Origin: Planctomycetota bacterium
GTDB lineage: Bacteria; Planctomycetota; Planctomycetia; Planctomycetales; Planctomycetaceae
Direction: 5' to 3'
Assembly (NCBI GenBank): GCA_014584345.1
Contig: JACTNB010000024.1
Coordinates: 248,001 to 312,000, forward strand
Length of the DNA stretch: 64,000 bases
The translations under genes were made by a program, and so were the position numbers. Positions 1 through 9,128 of this stretch are shown here, piece after piece. Within the stretch, counting starts at the first letter, position 1; each line of letters opens with the position of its first letter. The notes beneath the pieces were generated by a model that ran no database searches, was not told the origin of the DNA, and saw nothing but the letters and a program-made list of their open reading frames with translations.

Positions 1-664
1 GGCTGCGGAGAAAAACAAAATAGGTATCGAGCACGTCGCACACGCAGTAATCGTTAATCTGCTGGACCCCTCCCGCGTCGTACAGATCCTGCACGCAAGA
101 CCCATCTATCCCGGTTTTACCCGGTTTCCCGATGATGTTGGCCAGCACGTTCAAACCTCCCGTCACGCGGACGGCTCCGAAGTTTGAGATCAAATCCATC
201 AGATCGAAATGCCGCTGGACGTTGTAGCGATTACGCGACTGCTCGAACGATTTCGCCTCGATATTGAACCAGTCGGGCAGCGAGATTCCGTAGCGATAGG
301 CGGCCAGTTCCATCAGCGGCAGGTCGTACCCCCGGCCATTAAACGTGACAAACGTGGGGCGCTGATAATGCCTCCACCCCTGCCAGAAGAGCCGGGTTAT
401 GTTGGCGGGCTGATACTCCGGGGCATCGAGCGTGACCACGTCCTGAAGCCGACCATCGTGCAACACCTTGGCGACGGCCACGGAGATGGGCAGCATGAAC
501 GTATAGGGGATGAAATCGCTCCCTTTTTCCTCGAGCAACTCCGCTCGTTTCCGGGCAATCGCCTCGGCTGGAGTCAGCGATTCGTTCGGGTAACAGACTC
601 GGGCGATCAACGCGCCATCCGCAACCGCTTCCACGTCGAAGATCAGCCAGCCGATGTCGGACAT
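1..664 (-). CDS. Predicted 3'-5' exonuclease, PolB-like (DnaQ fold), 3' end cut by window edge
   Basis: Read from ATG at 664 the complement stays open to the first base, giving about 221 residues without a stop. The N-terminus carries the ExoI pair Asp10-x-Glu12 (IFDVEAV). The middle has an ExoII block (FNGRGYDLP, Asp114) and the end an ExoIII-like Tyr206-x3-Asp210. This order is typical of the predicted PolB-like 3'-5' exonuclease family (Pfam DNA_pol_B_exo2), a DnaQ-fold nuclease that removes nucleotides from DNA 3' ends using two metal ions. A GGAAGG stretch lies about 10 bases before the ATG. The C-terminus is missing. It is divergent from the MoxR gene, 132 bases away. Family call is good; biological role unknown. 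Confidence 0.82.
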   Translation of the reverse strand, partial: MSDIGWLIFDVEAVADGALIARVCYPNESLTPAEAIARKRAELLEEKGSDFIPYTFMLPISVAVAKVLHDGRLQDVVTLDAPEYQPANITRLFWQGWRHYQRPTFVTFNGRGYDLPLMELAAYRYGISLPDWFNIEAKSFEQSRNRYNVQRHFDLMDLISNFGAVRVTGGLNVLANIIGKPGKTGIDGSCVQDLYDAGGVQQINDYCVCDVLDTYFVFLRS

Positions 665-796
665 GACGTTTTTTCCTTCCCTGTTTGGAATCCCCCGCGC
701 TCTACGGGTATGATACCGGACCGGCAGTCGCGCGTCGCCTGTCGGGAATCGGTTCGTCCGTTCCCCGGATTATTTTTGAACGCCTGCGAGGAGATC

Positions 797-1867
797 ATGA
801 CCAATTCCGGAATACCCGTGGATCCCGTTGGTCCCGAAGGACGCGATAAAAATCGCGAAGCGCAGGCCATCAAGGGCCTGATGGTTTCCTCTGCCCGCAT
901 GCGCGAGGAAATCGGCAAGGTCATCGTTGGACAGCAGGATGTCGTCGAACAACTCCTGATCGCACTGCTCTGTCGAGGTCATTGCCTGCTCGTGGGAGTG
1001 CCCGGTCTCGCCAAGACGTTGCTGATCAGCACCGTCGCCCAGATTCTGCATCTCTCGTTTCGCCGGATTCAATTCACGCCGGACCTGATGCCTTCGGACA
1101 TCACGGGGACCGATATCCTCCAGGACGACCCCGAAACCGGACGACGCAGTTTCCAGTTCATGCCCGGCCCGATGTTCGCCCACATGGTCTTGGCCGACGA
1201 AATCAACCGCACGCCTCCCAAAACCCAGGCGGCGCTGCTGGAGGCAATGCAGGAACGGCACGTGACGGTCGGCACCAGTACCTACCGCCTCCCGTCTCCC
1301 TTTTTTGTGCTCGCGACACAGAATCCGATTGAACAGGAAGGGACCTATCCCCTGCCCGAGGCTCAGTTGGATCGGTTCATGTTCAACACCGTCGTGAAGT
1401 ATCCCACCGCCCAGGAAGAACTCGAAATCCTGATGCGGACCACCACGGACAATGCCCCCCAGTTGACCCCCGTCCTCAACGACAAACAGATTCTCGCCTT
1501 GCAGGATGTGGTACGCAAGGTGCCCGTGGCCGAGCATGTCTTCACCTATGCACGCGACATCGTCCGCGCGACGCGCCCAGGGGAACCCGAAGCTTCGGAT
1601 TATGTCCGGGAATACCTCAGTTGGGGCGCGGGACCGCGCGCCGGGCAAAACCTGATCAACGGCGCAAAGGCCCGGGCATTGCTGCACGGCCGGTTCCATG
1701 CGACCTCGGAGGACGTCAAGGCAATTGCCCATCCCGTGCTCAGACATCGCATCGTCACCACGTTTCAGGCGGACAGCGCGGGCATCGACACCGATGCCAT
1801 CATCACCCGCCTGCTCAAGGAGGTGAAAATGCCGCTGGATCGCCTTTCCGAAAAAGCCTTTGCCTGA
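797..1867 (+). CDS. MoxR family AAA+ ATPase
   Basis: A 356-residue protein with Walker A GVPGLAKT (residues 67-74), Walker B ending in DEINR, and the ATQNPIEQEGTYPLPEAQ-type stretch that marks MoxR ATPases. The C-terminal helical lid contains GAGPRAGQ. MoxR proteins are cytoplasmic chaperone-like ATPases that often work with a DUF58 and von Willebrand factor A protein to activate metalloenzymes or remodel the envelope. No DUF58 or VWA partner follows; the next gene is a tRNA, so this copy stands alone. The reading frame is open far upstream (to 209), but that part overlaps the divergent exonuclease. ATG at 797 has an AGGAG just before it and gives the normal family length. Confidence 0.93.
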   Translation: MTNSGIPVDPVGPEGRDKNREAQAIKGLMVSSARMREEIGKVIVGQQDVVEQLLIALLCRGHCLLVGVPGLAKTLLISTVAQILHLSFRRIQFTPDLMPSDITGTDILQDDPETGRRSFQFMPGPMFAHMVLADEINRTPPKTQAALLEAMQERHVTVGTSTYRLPSPFFVLATQNPIEQEGTYPLPEAQLDRFMFNTVVKYPTAQEELEILMRTTTDNAPQLTPVLNDKQILALQDVVRKVPVAEHVFTYARDIVRATRPGEPEASDYVREYLSWGAGPRAGQNLINGAKARALLHGRFHATSEDVKAIAHPVLRHRIVTTFQADSAGIDTDAIITRLLKEVKMPLDRLSEKAFA

Positions 1868-2106
1868 CGAAAGCCACCGCGACCCAATTCCATTTCCAAC
1901 CGCTCGCCTGATAAAAACTCAGAGTCGAATGCGCCAACGCGGAATATGGACTGGAGGATTCCCGGCAGGGCATAAGCCACGTAAAGTTCACTGCCCCGCG
2001 GCGCGTCCCGTCTGCCGTTCAATCACCCGTTTTCCCCCTGAAATGCCAGGCCAGATACTTGCCCGATTTCCCGCCGTCCGCATATGATGCATGGCAATGC
2101 ACAATC

Positions 2107-2180
<74 letters not shown>

Positions 2181-2250
2181 TTATTTCATCGAGACCGCCG
2201 ACGGCCAGGGTGCTTCGCGCGGAACACGGGGAACGGGAGTCATTGCCAGC

Positions 2251-2925
2251 ATGTCCGAGCCCAAGTATCAGGAAGGGGCTGCCCCCGAGCCGGTTGGCTT
2301 GCCGGACGAGATCATCATCAGTCCGGATACGCTGCGTGAAAATCGCATCCCCCCAAACCAGACACGTACGCGGAAATGGCCCGTACTGCAGGCTGGCCCC
2401 GTCATGCACATTTCCCCGGAGGAATGGCAACTGAGCGTGACCGGTCTGGTCGAACGCCCCGCCGTGTTGAACTGGGAGGAATTCCGGTCGCTCCCCCGCG
2501 TGCGGGTCTTCGCCGACTTTCACTGCGTTACCCGCTGGTCCCGGCTGGGCAATCTCTGGGAAGGAGTCTCGACACGCACCATCGCGGCATGGGCCGGCGT
2601 GCTCCCTGCCGCCCGATTCGTGTTGCCCGGCGCTTACGATCACGGCTGGAGCACGAACCTGCCGCTGGCAGATTTTCTGGCCGAGGATGCGTTGCTCTGC
2701 GATACCCACGATGGGCAACCACTCGATGCCGACCACGGGGGCCCCGTGCGACTCATCGTGCCGCTGCTGTATGCCTGGAAAAGCGCGAAATGGCTGCAGT
2801 CGCTCGCGTTTTCAGCAGAGGACAGCCCCGGCCACTGGGAGCAGGCTGGTTACCACAACCACGGCGACCCCTGGCGCGAGGAACGCTTCGGTTCCGATAC
2901 CATCCCGCCCGGTTACTACGACTGA
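2251..2925 (+). CDS. Molybdopterin-dependent oxidoreductase, sulfite-oxidase family
   Basis: 224 residues covering one oxidoreductase molybdopterin-binding domain. The cofactor cysteine is Cys92 in the conserved context DFHCVTRWS, followed by GNLWEGVS. The C-terminus has the usual WKSAKW stretch and ends with GYHNHGDPWREERF. Such proteins bind a mono-pterin molybdenum cofactor; relatives are sulfite oxidase and MsrP (YedY). There is no Tat signal, no heme domain and no dimerisation domain, so this is the short cytoplasmic type found in many environmental bacteria, substrate unknown. Start ATG lies 70 bases after the tRNA. No molybdopterin biosynthesis genes are nearby. Confidence 0.88.
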   Translation: MSEPKYQEGAAPEPVGLPDEIIISPDTLRENRIPPNQTRTRKWPVLQAGPVMHISPEEWQLSVTGLVERPAVLNWEEFRSLPRVRVFADFHCVTRWSRLGNLWEGVSTRTIAAWAGVLPAARFVLPGAYDHGWSTNLPLADFLAEDALLCDTHDGQPLDADHGGPVRLIVPLLYAWKSAKWLQSLAFSAEDSPGHWEQAGYHNHGDPWREERFGSDTIPPGYYD

Positions 2926-2992
2926 AACAAGTCTCTCGATTCGATCAACGGGGGTTTCTCTTCCTGGCATTTCAGCAATAGACAGGCTCGGG

Positions 2993-3220
2993 ATGTACGT
3001 TATCTTTCTGTTCCCGCTGCTGTTCAGCATTGTGGCGACAATTCAGTTCGTCACCGGGGAATACGGCCCAATCACAAAGGGCTTTTTCGGACTGCTCACG
3101 GCGCTGGCCGCCACGCTGCAGTTTATGCCCAGTTTGCAAGAACAGGTTCATTTCCTCGTCCCTTTGTTCATGCACTTGTTCGTGTGCGGATGCTGGTATT
3201 TCGCCAGCCAATTCGAGTGA
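2993..3220 (+). CDS. Small hydrophobic membrane protein
   Basis: 75 residues with two to three hydrophobic segments: residues 1-20, 30-44 and 55-72. It is mostly aliphatic with two cysteines near the end. ATG at 2993 begins directly with a membrane segment. It sits 67 bases downstream of the molybdopterin enzyme on the same strand and may be co-transcribed. I do not recognise a family. A membrane anchor for the preceding soluble enzyme is possible but only inferred from position. Confidence 0.5.
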   Translation: MYVIFLFPLLFSIVATIQFVTGEYGPITKGFFGLLTALAATLQFMPSLQEQVHFLVPLFMHLFVCGCWYFASQFE

Positions 3221-3377
3221 TCAAGGGGTATTTCCCATTTCCCGCCCCGACCCCAAAACAGAACCTCCCAATTCGAACCACCAAGCCTCGTGGGCGAATC
3301 CGCCAGTGCGGGCACGGGTAAGTCCTGGCGTGTGCGGTAAATCTTCAAACCCCACCGCAGCGGTGCCTTCCCAACCC

Positions 3378-3410
3378 AACTAGCCGCGCCCGGTCAGGAA
3401 GCGGGCCACG
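3378..3410 (+). repeat. Solitary REP-like palindromic half-element
   Basis: One copy of the dispersed unit whose core reads GCGCCCGTCAGGAAGCGGGC, here with one inserted G. It lies between the small membrane protein gene and the convergent secreted-protein gene. Other copies in the window occur mostly as inverted pairs inside larger elements (12.9, 21.1, 22.6 and 40.7 kb) or as a tandem pair (49.8 kb). This copy is alone. Confidence 0.85.
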
Positions 3411-3466
3411 TATGAGTCGCTCCATTCTCATCGATATCCACTCCAGTGGACTATAAGAACTGTAAA

Positions 3467-4855
3467 TCAGTGTTTGCTGGCTTCGCCGCCGATGGCAAGG
3501 ATTTTGGTGGGGATGCCGCCGACTTTGTATTTGTCGAGAATTTCGAGTTTCGTCAGCGAGAGCAGCCAGATTTCTCCCGAACCGGGATTGGTCAGCAGGG
3601 CAAACCGGGCATCGCCATCGAAGCAGAGGGTGTGATGTCCGTAGTGGCCTTCCACCTGACTGGGGCCGACCGTAAGGGTTTTCACAACCTGGGCATCGTG
3701 GAAGTTGCGATCGCGATTGGGATCGAGATCGACGATGGTCAGTTTTTCCTCGGCGTCCCCCTCCAGCTTGTTCTGGAACACGAAGGCATAATGTTTCCCG
3801 GCAGCGGTGATGACGGTTTCCAGTGATGCCGGCGCGAGACCATCAGCGACATCGAGAGAGATTTTCAAGACGCTGGGTGTTCGGGCGGACGCGTCGATAA
3901 GACAGAGAGCCGAGGATGGCCCGCGTCCAGTCGTGCATAGGACAAGGTTTCGATGATTGGTGAAGGAACCGGTGCGGAGAGGCCGTTCGGAATCCGGATC
4001 GGTCCCCAGGGAAAGATGATTCGGTTGGACGGACGCGGCGGTTTGCCGCAAATTCAGATCGGCGTTGACCCAGTAAAGGCCATCCGAGGGGGCAAAAAAG
4101 ACGCGGCCACTGTTTGCGGTGGCGCCATGCAATCCCGCCACGGGGAGTTCGAAGGAATAGGCGAGCGATTGTTCGCCCGTCTTGGAGAGATCGGAAACGT
4201 CAATCAACCCGCCTTTATTATCCGTGGGGGCTATCCAGGTAGCGTATCCGACCCGATTCCCGACGGCTGCCAGGGTAATGTGGCCTCCGCCGCCGCGATG
4301 AAACGTCCCCTTGCGGCCACTTTCCGGTCCTTTCAGGGCACGAGGCGAGATTTTCGTGTAGCCATTCAGCGAGTCGTTAGCCAGATAGAATGTTTTATCG
4401 TAAACATAGAGGTGAGCGGGGTTCCCTTGGGCCTGATCGAGAACGCTGGCAATGACACGGGGAGGCCGGGCGTAGGTGAAATCGGAATGGTCGCCGTGGG
4501 GATGTTCGGTTACGCCCAGATCGACGGCCACCCAGCCACTCAGAAACTGGCCCCGGTCGTCATCGCGGACACCGACCAGTAGCAGGTTGTCAATTCGCTC
4601 CATCTGGACGAGTTCATGGCGTTCCTGGTCGAGTTGGGGGAACCTTTCGACTTTATCCCCTTTCTGGAAGACCAGCGGAGCCCCTATTTTAACCAGTTCG
4701 CCCCATTGAAGTGTTTTCTGTTCGCGATCCTGCCAGACGAAGCGGACCATTTCTTCCGGTTTGCTGGATCGTTGGGCCAGGGAAAGGGCAGGGGCGGAGC
4801 CTGCCATCAAGCCGAACATCACAAGGCAATATGTGGAAAGAATGTGTCTGGTCAT
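3467..4855 (-). CDS. Secreted beta-propeller-like protein of unknown function
   Basis: 462 residues with an N-terminal signal peptide (MTRHILSTYCLVMFGLMAG, cleavage near residues 25-28). The body is a series of short beta-rich repeats, with phrases such as HLYVYDKTFYLAND, GLYWVNADLNL and GEIWLLSLTKLEILDKYKVGG, the last resembling YVTN/cytochrome-D1-type propeller blades. It has several His-rich patches (EHPHGDHSD, GHYGHH). An AGGAG lies 7 bases before the ATG. It probably acts in the periplasm as a binding or scaffold protein. No catalytic motif is seen and no family can be named with confidence. It is divergent from the ABC permease. Confidence 0.78.
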   Translation of the reverse strand: MTRHILSTYCLVMFGLMAGSAPALSLAQRSSKPEEMVRFVWQDREQKTLQWGELVKIGAPLVFQKGDKVERFPQLDQERHELVQMERIDNLLLVGVRDDDRGQFLSGWVAVDLGVTEHPHGDHSDFTYARPPRVIASVLDQAQGNPAHLYVYDKTFYLANDSLNGYTKISPRALKGPESGRKGTFHRGGGGHITLAAVGNRVGYATWIAPTDNKGGLIDVSDLSKTGEQSLAYSFELPVAGLHGATANSGRVFFAPSDGLYWVNADLNLRQTAASVQPNHLSLGTDPDSERPLRTGSFTNHRNLVLCTTGRGPSSALCLIDASARTPSVLKISLDVADGLAPASLETVITAAGKHYAFVFQNKLEGDAEEKLTIVDLDPNRDRNFHDAQVVKTLTVGPSQVEGHYGHHTLCFDGDARFALLTNPGSGEIWLLSLTKLEILDKYKVGGIPTKILAIGGEASKH

Positions 4856-5083
4856 GCTAAGTCTCCTAGTGAACGTCTTCAGCCGCAGGAAAGTTTCGTG
4901 GATTTGTCCGCTGTTCGATGCCGGTGATCACGAACTTTTTTATGCTAGCAAAGGGGCGCCTGCAATGCAAATGCAATTGCGTTGCACTTCCGTGGAATTT
5001 GAAATCAGTTGGTTTTATTTCAAAAACGAGCTACAAGAGGAGGGTGGTGGTGTTCGGGAGTTCTGCCAGGAAACAGGTAAGCA

Positions 5084-6520
5084 ATGCAAATGACTGTGGT
5101 TTTGACAATTCTGTGGAAGGAACTGCGGGAGCACTTGCGGGAGCCCTGGTTGTGTGTGGGGGTGCTGGTGTTGCTGGTGCTGCTGACGGCGGGATTATGG
5201 GGGGGCGAGCGTCGATTTCGAGAGTTGGCGGCGGTTCAGCAGACGCTCCAGGAGGAGGCCCGGCGAGACTGGATGGAACAGGATTCTCCGGATGCGCACA
5301 CCGCCACGCATCAGGGCACATTCGTTTACAAGCGGTTTTCTCCGTTAATGGCGTTTGATCCCGGCGTGGAGGGCTTGCTGGGGACGAAGCTGCGTCTGGA
5401 ATCGCATCAACAGCAGGCGATGACGGATCCGCTCCAGATGGAGTTGATCGATCCGTTGCAGTTCGATGTTTCGACGCCGGCCTTGCTGATGCAGGTGGTG
5501 CTCCCTTTTTTCATGATCCTGCTGACGTTTTCGGCGGTCTCGCGGGAATGGGAACAGGGAACCTTGCCTCTGGTTTTAAGCACGGGACAGTCCTGGCGTG
5601 TGTTTGTTCTGGGGAAAATGTTTGCCTTTCTGGCGATGTCGTTGCTGGTGGTGATCCCTCTGGGGCTTTTTCTGCTGGGAAATTTATGGCGGATGCACCA
5701 CATCGCAGGGATGTCGGCGGGAAATTTTACCTTGCGGACACTTTCGCTGGCGGTTTGCTGCCTGCTTTATTTGGCAGGCTGGAGTTTTCTCTCGTTGGCG
5801 ATCTCGGCCCGGGCCGGTTCGTCGCGCCAGGCGTTGATTATTTTGCTGAGTCTCTGGACGTTCGTGGTAGTGCTTGTGCCCCGGGCAGCGGTCCATGTGG
5901 CGGAGTGGGCCGCCCCCTTGCCGAGCCTGGAGGAGGTGGAACGGGATCGACAGGATGCGGTGGAGTACGGCGACAACGGCGAACACGCTTATACAAAGTT
6001 GTATGCGGAACTGGAGGCGGAATTGCTGAGGAAGCATGGCGTGAGCGATCCCGAGGATTTACCGTTGAATTTGACGGGCGCGCAATTGCTGGCGGCGGAG
6101 AACTTGACGGATAGAATTTACGATGAGTCGCGGGCGCGAGTGGAACGGGTCTACGCAGCCCAGGATCGATTTGCGAAACGGTTTGGGGTGTTGTCCCCGT
6201 ACCTGGCGTTGCGGACGGCTTCGATGGGATTGTCGGGCACGGACCGCCTGCACCACGAGGCATTCGGCAGGGCGGGAGAGGAATATCGTCGCCTGCTGGT
6301 GCGGACGATGAATGAATTCGACACGGTCCTGGAGAAACCGACGTCAGCGACGAGCGGTCCCGAAGTTTGGGGACTGGTGCCGGAGTTTCGCTATCAATTT
6401 CCGGCAGCTTGGGACGTGCTTTCCGGGCTGGGCTTCCCTCTGCTGATCCTGCTGTGCTGGTGCCTGGCAACGGGACTGTGGGCGATTATCTCGCCCGGAG
6501 ACGTGCTGAAACGAAGCTGA
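5084..6520 (+). CDS. ABC-2 type transporter permease (DUF3526-like)
   Basis: 478 residues. One membrane helix lies at residues 22-42, then a large extracytoplasmic loop to about 145. A block of helices follows (about 150-170, 190-215, 235-255, 265-290), then another long loop (about 295-435) and a final helix. SAVSREWEQGTL is the typical ABC-2 permease signature between the first helices of the core. Two long external loops are usual in DUF3526 permeases linked to gliding or multicopper systems. No ATPase or second permease gene is adjacent on either side, so its partner must lie elsewhere. Start ATG has AGGAAA upstream; an ATG two codons later is also possible. Confidence 0.85.
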   Translation: MQMTVVLTILWKELREHLREPWLCVGVLVLLVLLTAGLWGGERRFRELAAVQQTLQEEARRDWMEQDSPDAHTATHQGTFVYKRFSPLMAFDPGVEGLLGTKLRLESHQQQAMTDPLQMELIDPLQFDVSTPALLMQVVLPFFMILLTFSAVSREWEQGTLPLVLSTGQSWRVFVLGKMFAFLAMSLLVVIPLGLFLLGNLWRMHHIAGMSAGNFTLRTLSLAVCCLLYLAGWSFLSLAISARAGSSRQALIILLSLWTFVVVLVPRAAVHVAEWAAPLPSLEEVERDRQDAVEYGDNGEHAYTKLYAELEAELLRKHGVSDPEDLPLNLTGAQLLAAENLTDRIYDESRARVERVYAAQDRFAKRFGVLSPYLALRTASMGLSGTDRLHHEAFGRAGEEYRRLLVRTMNEFDTVLEKPTSATSGPEVWGLVPEFRYQFPAAWDVLSGLGFPLLILLCWCLATGLWAIISPGDVLKRS

Positions 6521-7435
6521 GGTCTTCCAGTACAGCCCCAAGCCACAGCGCGAACCCCACGAGACTTCCCCGTTCCGCATCCCCCCAAGTGGCCTGCTTT
6601 TCCTGGCTGCAGGTCTGCGCGCGTTCAGGCAGGGCTCCCCTGGAGCCTGCTGAATGGGCCGGATTGCCACGGAAAGGACCCTGCAAGGCCTCCAGATTAA
6701 CTTGAATGGGGAAATCTGGTGGACTGCATAATTTGCATAGCGGTTGACTGTTTTAGCGGATGTGCCATGTCTGGAAATAACTTCGGGGGGCGGGTGGGGG
6801 GTGAGACGAAAACATGTATGTCGCTGGCAACTTCCTCCCAAGGGGTGCCCGAGACCGGTTACGAGACTTTTCGAAGTTTCGTGGAGAAACACGAGGGAAC
6901 ATAAACCTGAAGAAAGACGTAGGCAAGTTTTCGCAGGTTCCATCGAGTTAACGGAACTGCGAAAAACACCGCTTGCCGACGTGATCCCGGTGAGGGTGGG
7001 TTGAAGCCCCCTGGTGTTTTGAAGAGCAGGAAAGTTTGGTTCAAGAACCACTCCGACGAGATTCAACGAGACCGAGAGATAACCACAACGCGACGCACAG
7101 TTGAGTTCGTTATTCCGTGTTGAGCTGGGACTTGTCAACTGAACGAGACACGAGATCGAGAGGCCGATTCTGTTCGAGTGTTGCAGCAGGCAGCAAGGAC
7201 TCAATCGTCACAATCGGAACAATCGTTACTTGCGTCAGTGAAACCTGTTTTAACTGGAAGTCTGTGATCAAAAGGCCGCTGAACACAGCAATGAAAGCCG
7301 AAAATTACAGACAGGTTTACCCGTACTATCCGTGTCGAAAGAATGAGTATCTGGCTGATCACATTTTGGGGACGTCCCAGAGGTCAGTATTCAATTCGCG
7401 ACGTGTCCTCCGAAAAGAGTTCGAGGAGAATTGAG
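6521..7435 (+). other. Long gene-free leader before the cysteine-rich gene
   Basis: No convincing gene is seen in these 915 bases. Short open frames lack ribosome sites and family features. Base composition is more AT-rich than in neighbouring genes, especially from about 6700. A possible -35 TTGACT lies near 6744 without a good -10. The 3' end carries the ribosome site of the cysteine-rich gene. The stretch may hold a long 5' untranslated leader or a small RNA, but no defined hairpin or known riboswitch was recognised. Confidence 0.4.
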
Positions 7436-7843
7436 ATGAAAAAGGCTATCTGTTTCGCTGCTGCTCTGATGCTGTGTTGCGTTAGCTTCGCCGACGTCGA
7501 AGCTGGCTTGTTCAAAGGTCGTCTGCTGAAGAAGTGCCGCATTGTGAAGGACTGCTGTGTCGACACCTGCTGTGACGATAACTGCTGTGCTCCTTCCTGC
7601 TGCTGCCCCGAAGACTGCTGCGACGACAACTGCTGCCCGAGCTGCTGTGCACCTTCTTGCTGCTGCCCCGAAGATTGCTGCGACGACAAGTGCTGCACTC
7701 CTTCTTGCTGTGCTCCTTCCTGCTGCTGCCCGGACGCCAAGTGCTGCGTTCCGAGCTGCTGCTGCCCCGAAGAGTGCTGCGATGATCACTGCTGCCCGAG
7801 CTGCTGTGCTCCTTCTTGCTGTGCCCCTTGCTGCACGAAGTAA
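7436..7843 (+). CDS. Secreted extreme cysteine-rich repeat protein
   Basis: 135 residues: a clear signal peptide (residues 1 to about 23, ending ADVEA), a short basic linker (GLFKGRLLKKCR), then about 100 residues built almost only from cysteine pairs and triplets separated by short acidic or Pro-Ser links. I count 43 cysteines after the signal. Units are CCPEDCCDD, CCAPSCC and CCPSCC in irregular tandem order. There are no aromatic residues and very few hydrophobic ones in the repeats. The pattern suits either heavy disulfide cross-linking in the envelope or binding of soft metals; neither can be decided from sequence. GAGGAG lies 8 bases upstream of the ATG, and a strong terminator follows. 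No family recognised. Confidence 0.85.
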   Translation: MKKAICFAAALMLCCVSFADVEAGLFKGRLLKKCRIVKDCCVDTCCDDNCCAPSCCCPEDCCDDNCCPSCCAPSCCCPEDCCDDKCCTPSCCAPSCCCPDAKCCVPSCCCPEECCDDHCCPSCCAPSCCAPCCTK

Positions 7844-7904
7844 GTGGGAGGCGGCTTACGCCGCTCGCTGAGAACTGACGACACAGGTCGTTCAAAATGA
7901 ATCA

Positions 7905-7940
7905 GACAGGGGAGGCCCTCGGCTTCCCCTGTCTTTTTTT
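7905..7940 (+). terminator. Rho-independent terminator of the cysteine-rich gene
   Basis: A 13-base-pair stem (GACAGGGGAGGCC pairing with GGCTTCCCCTGTC, one G-U pair) with a 3-base loop is followed directly by seven Ts. It lies 62 bases after the stop of the cysteine-rich gene and just before the 3' end of the convergent DUF368 gene. Confidence 0.92.
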
Positions 7941-7961
7941 GCGCACTGCCGATTCGCCGGG

Positions 7962-8942
7962 TCAGTGCTCCAGGGTCTGTTCCAGCGCCTGAGCTTTGCG
8001 GCTGACCTTGGCCCAGCGTTCCAGCCACAGAACCGCGGCTGCCGCGAACAGGGCCACCAGGCAGGCGGGGAGCAGTTCCTGCAGGAATGCCACCTGATCG
8101 AGGGAGAGTGATTCGTAGAGCTTGTGTTTCAGATCGATGGTTTCGGGTGTGAGATCGCGCTGAAAAGGCCACAATTTTCGCAACGAACCGGCCATGAAGC
8201 CCCCCAGCACCGCCATCGTGGCGGTTTCGTATCGGACCAGCAGGATTTTGAGCAGCTTGCTGAAACCGATCAGTCCCACGAGACAGCCGGCGGCAAACGT
8301 GAGCATCGTCAGCAAGCCTTCGAGGGTGACGCTGCCATGGGCCAGCCCCTTGATCAGTCCGGTGATTTCCGCGTATTTCCCCAGCAGCAACAGGATGAAT
8401 GCACCACTAATGCCCGGCAGGATCATGGCGCATATCGCCACCAGACCACAGAAAAAAATGTAACCTGGGCCAGCGGGAGGATGCTGAAACAGGGGAAGCC
8501 CCACCAGCCAGAAGGCGAATCCGCAGCCACCGGCGAACCCGCAGAACTCCGCCGCATGCCAGGTTTTCACAATCCGGGCCACGAGCCAGGAACTTGCGGC
8601 GATCAGTCCGAAAAACGCGGCCAGCGTGAGCATGTGATGTTCCAGCAGGAGATAATGCATCAGTCCCGCCAGGCTGACGATGCCGCTGCCGATGCCCAGC
8701 CCCAGCGTCGCCAGAAAGCGAACATCGAGATAGATCCCGGCGGAACGCCACTCACCCCTGCGCAACAGATCGAACAATTGGGTATCGACGTGACTGATGG
8801 CGGTAACCAGCCGTTCATAAATCCCCAGAATCAGCGCGACAGTCCCTCCGGAGACACCGGGAATAATATCCGCGCCACCCATCAGAAAGCCGCGCATCAC
8901 GGTATGAAAATCCTCGAGTAATCCGTTCCCGCGAGTTGCCAT
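7962..8942 (-). CDS. DUF368 family membrane protein (undecaprenyl-phosphate translocase type)
   Basis: 326 residues from ATG 8942, with 8-9 hydrophobic helices. The conserved DUF368 entry motif GGADIIPGVSGGTVALILGIY lies near residues 21-41, and a second copy of the theme, MILPGISGAFILLLLG, near 180. Members of this family (PopT) were shown to move undecaprenyl phosphate back across the inner membrane, recycling the lipid carrier for peptidoglycan and surface glycans. The frame is open upstream to 9077, but that extension is hydrophilic and low in conservation; starting at MATRGNG fits known proteins. The gene converges on the cysteine-rich gene and is followed upstream by a small membrane protein gene in the same direction. 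Confidence 0.92.
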   Translation of the reverse strand: MATRGNGLLEDFHTVMRGFLMGGADIIPGVSGGTVALILGIYERLVTAISHVDTQLFDLLRRGEWRSAGIYLDVRFLATLGLGIGSGIVSLAGLMHYLLLEHHMLTLAAFFGLIAASSWLVARIVKTWHAAEFCGFAGGCGFAFWLVGLPLFQHPPAGPGYIFFCGLVAICAMILPGISGAFILLLLGKYAEITGLIKGLAHGSVTLEGLLTMLTFAAGCLVGLIGFSKLLKILLVRYETATMAVLGGFMAGSLRKLWPFQRDLTPETIDLKHKLYESLSLDQVAFLQELLPACLVALFAAAAVLWLERWAKVSRKAQALEQTLEH

Positions 8943-9128
8943 TGTCTCTGTGTCCGTTTTCTCGTGTGCCGATGCCGGTGTGAAGCCCTCGGGAAAGTCG
9001 CTGCTCGGTAGTCTTTCCCCGCATAACATAGTGGGATGGGGCAGGAGGGAGAAAGATCGATTTTTCCACTCGATCACAGGCCAGGCTGACCGGAAGCAGC
9101 AGCTATGTGCATCGGGTTAGGTGCGGGA

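Noticed and set aside
6344..7204. 286-codon minus-strand frame in the leader before the cysteine-rich gene
   Set aside because: No ribosome site, no domain, and it starts inside the ABC permease gene; composition is not like genes here.
7560..7830. CRISPR-like array
   Set aside because: The short repeated units are codon repeats of the cysteine-rich protein with no spacers of constant length, and no cas gene is present.
7557..7895. Repeat-derived open frames in other phases of the cysteine-rich gene
   Set aside because: Long frames in several phases come from its repeated TGC/TGT-rich codons; only the frame with a signal peptide and ribosome site is credible.
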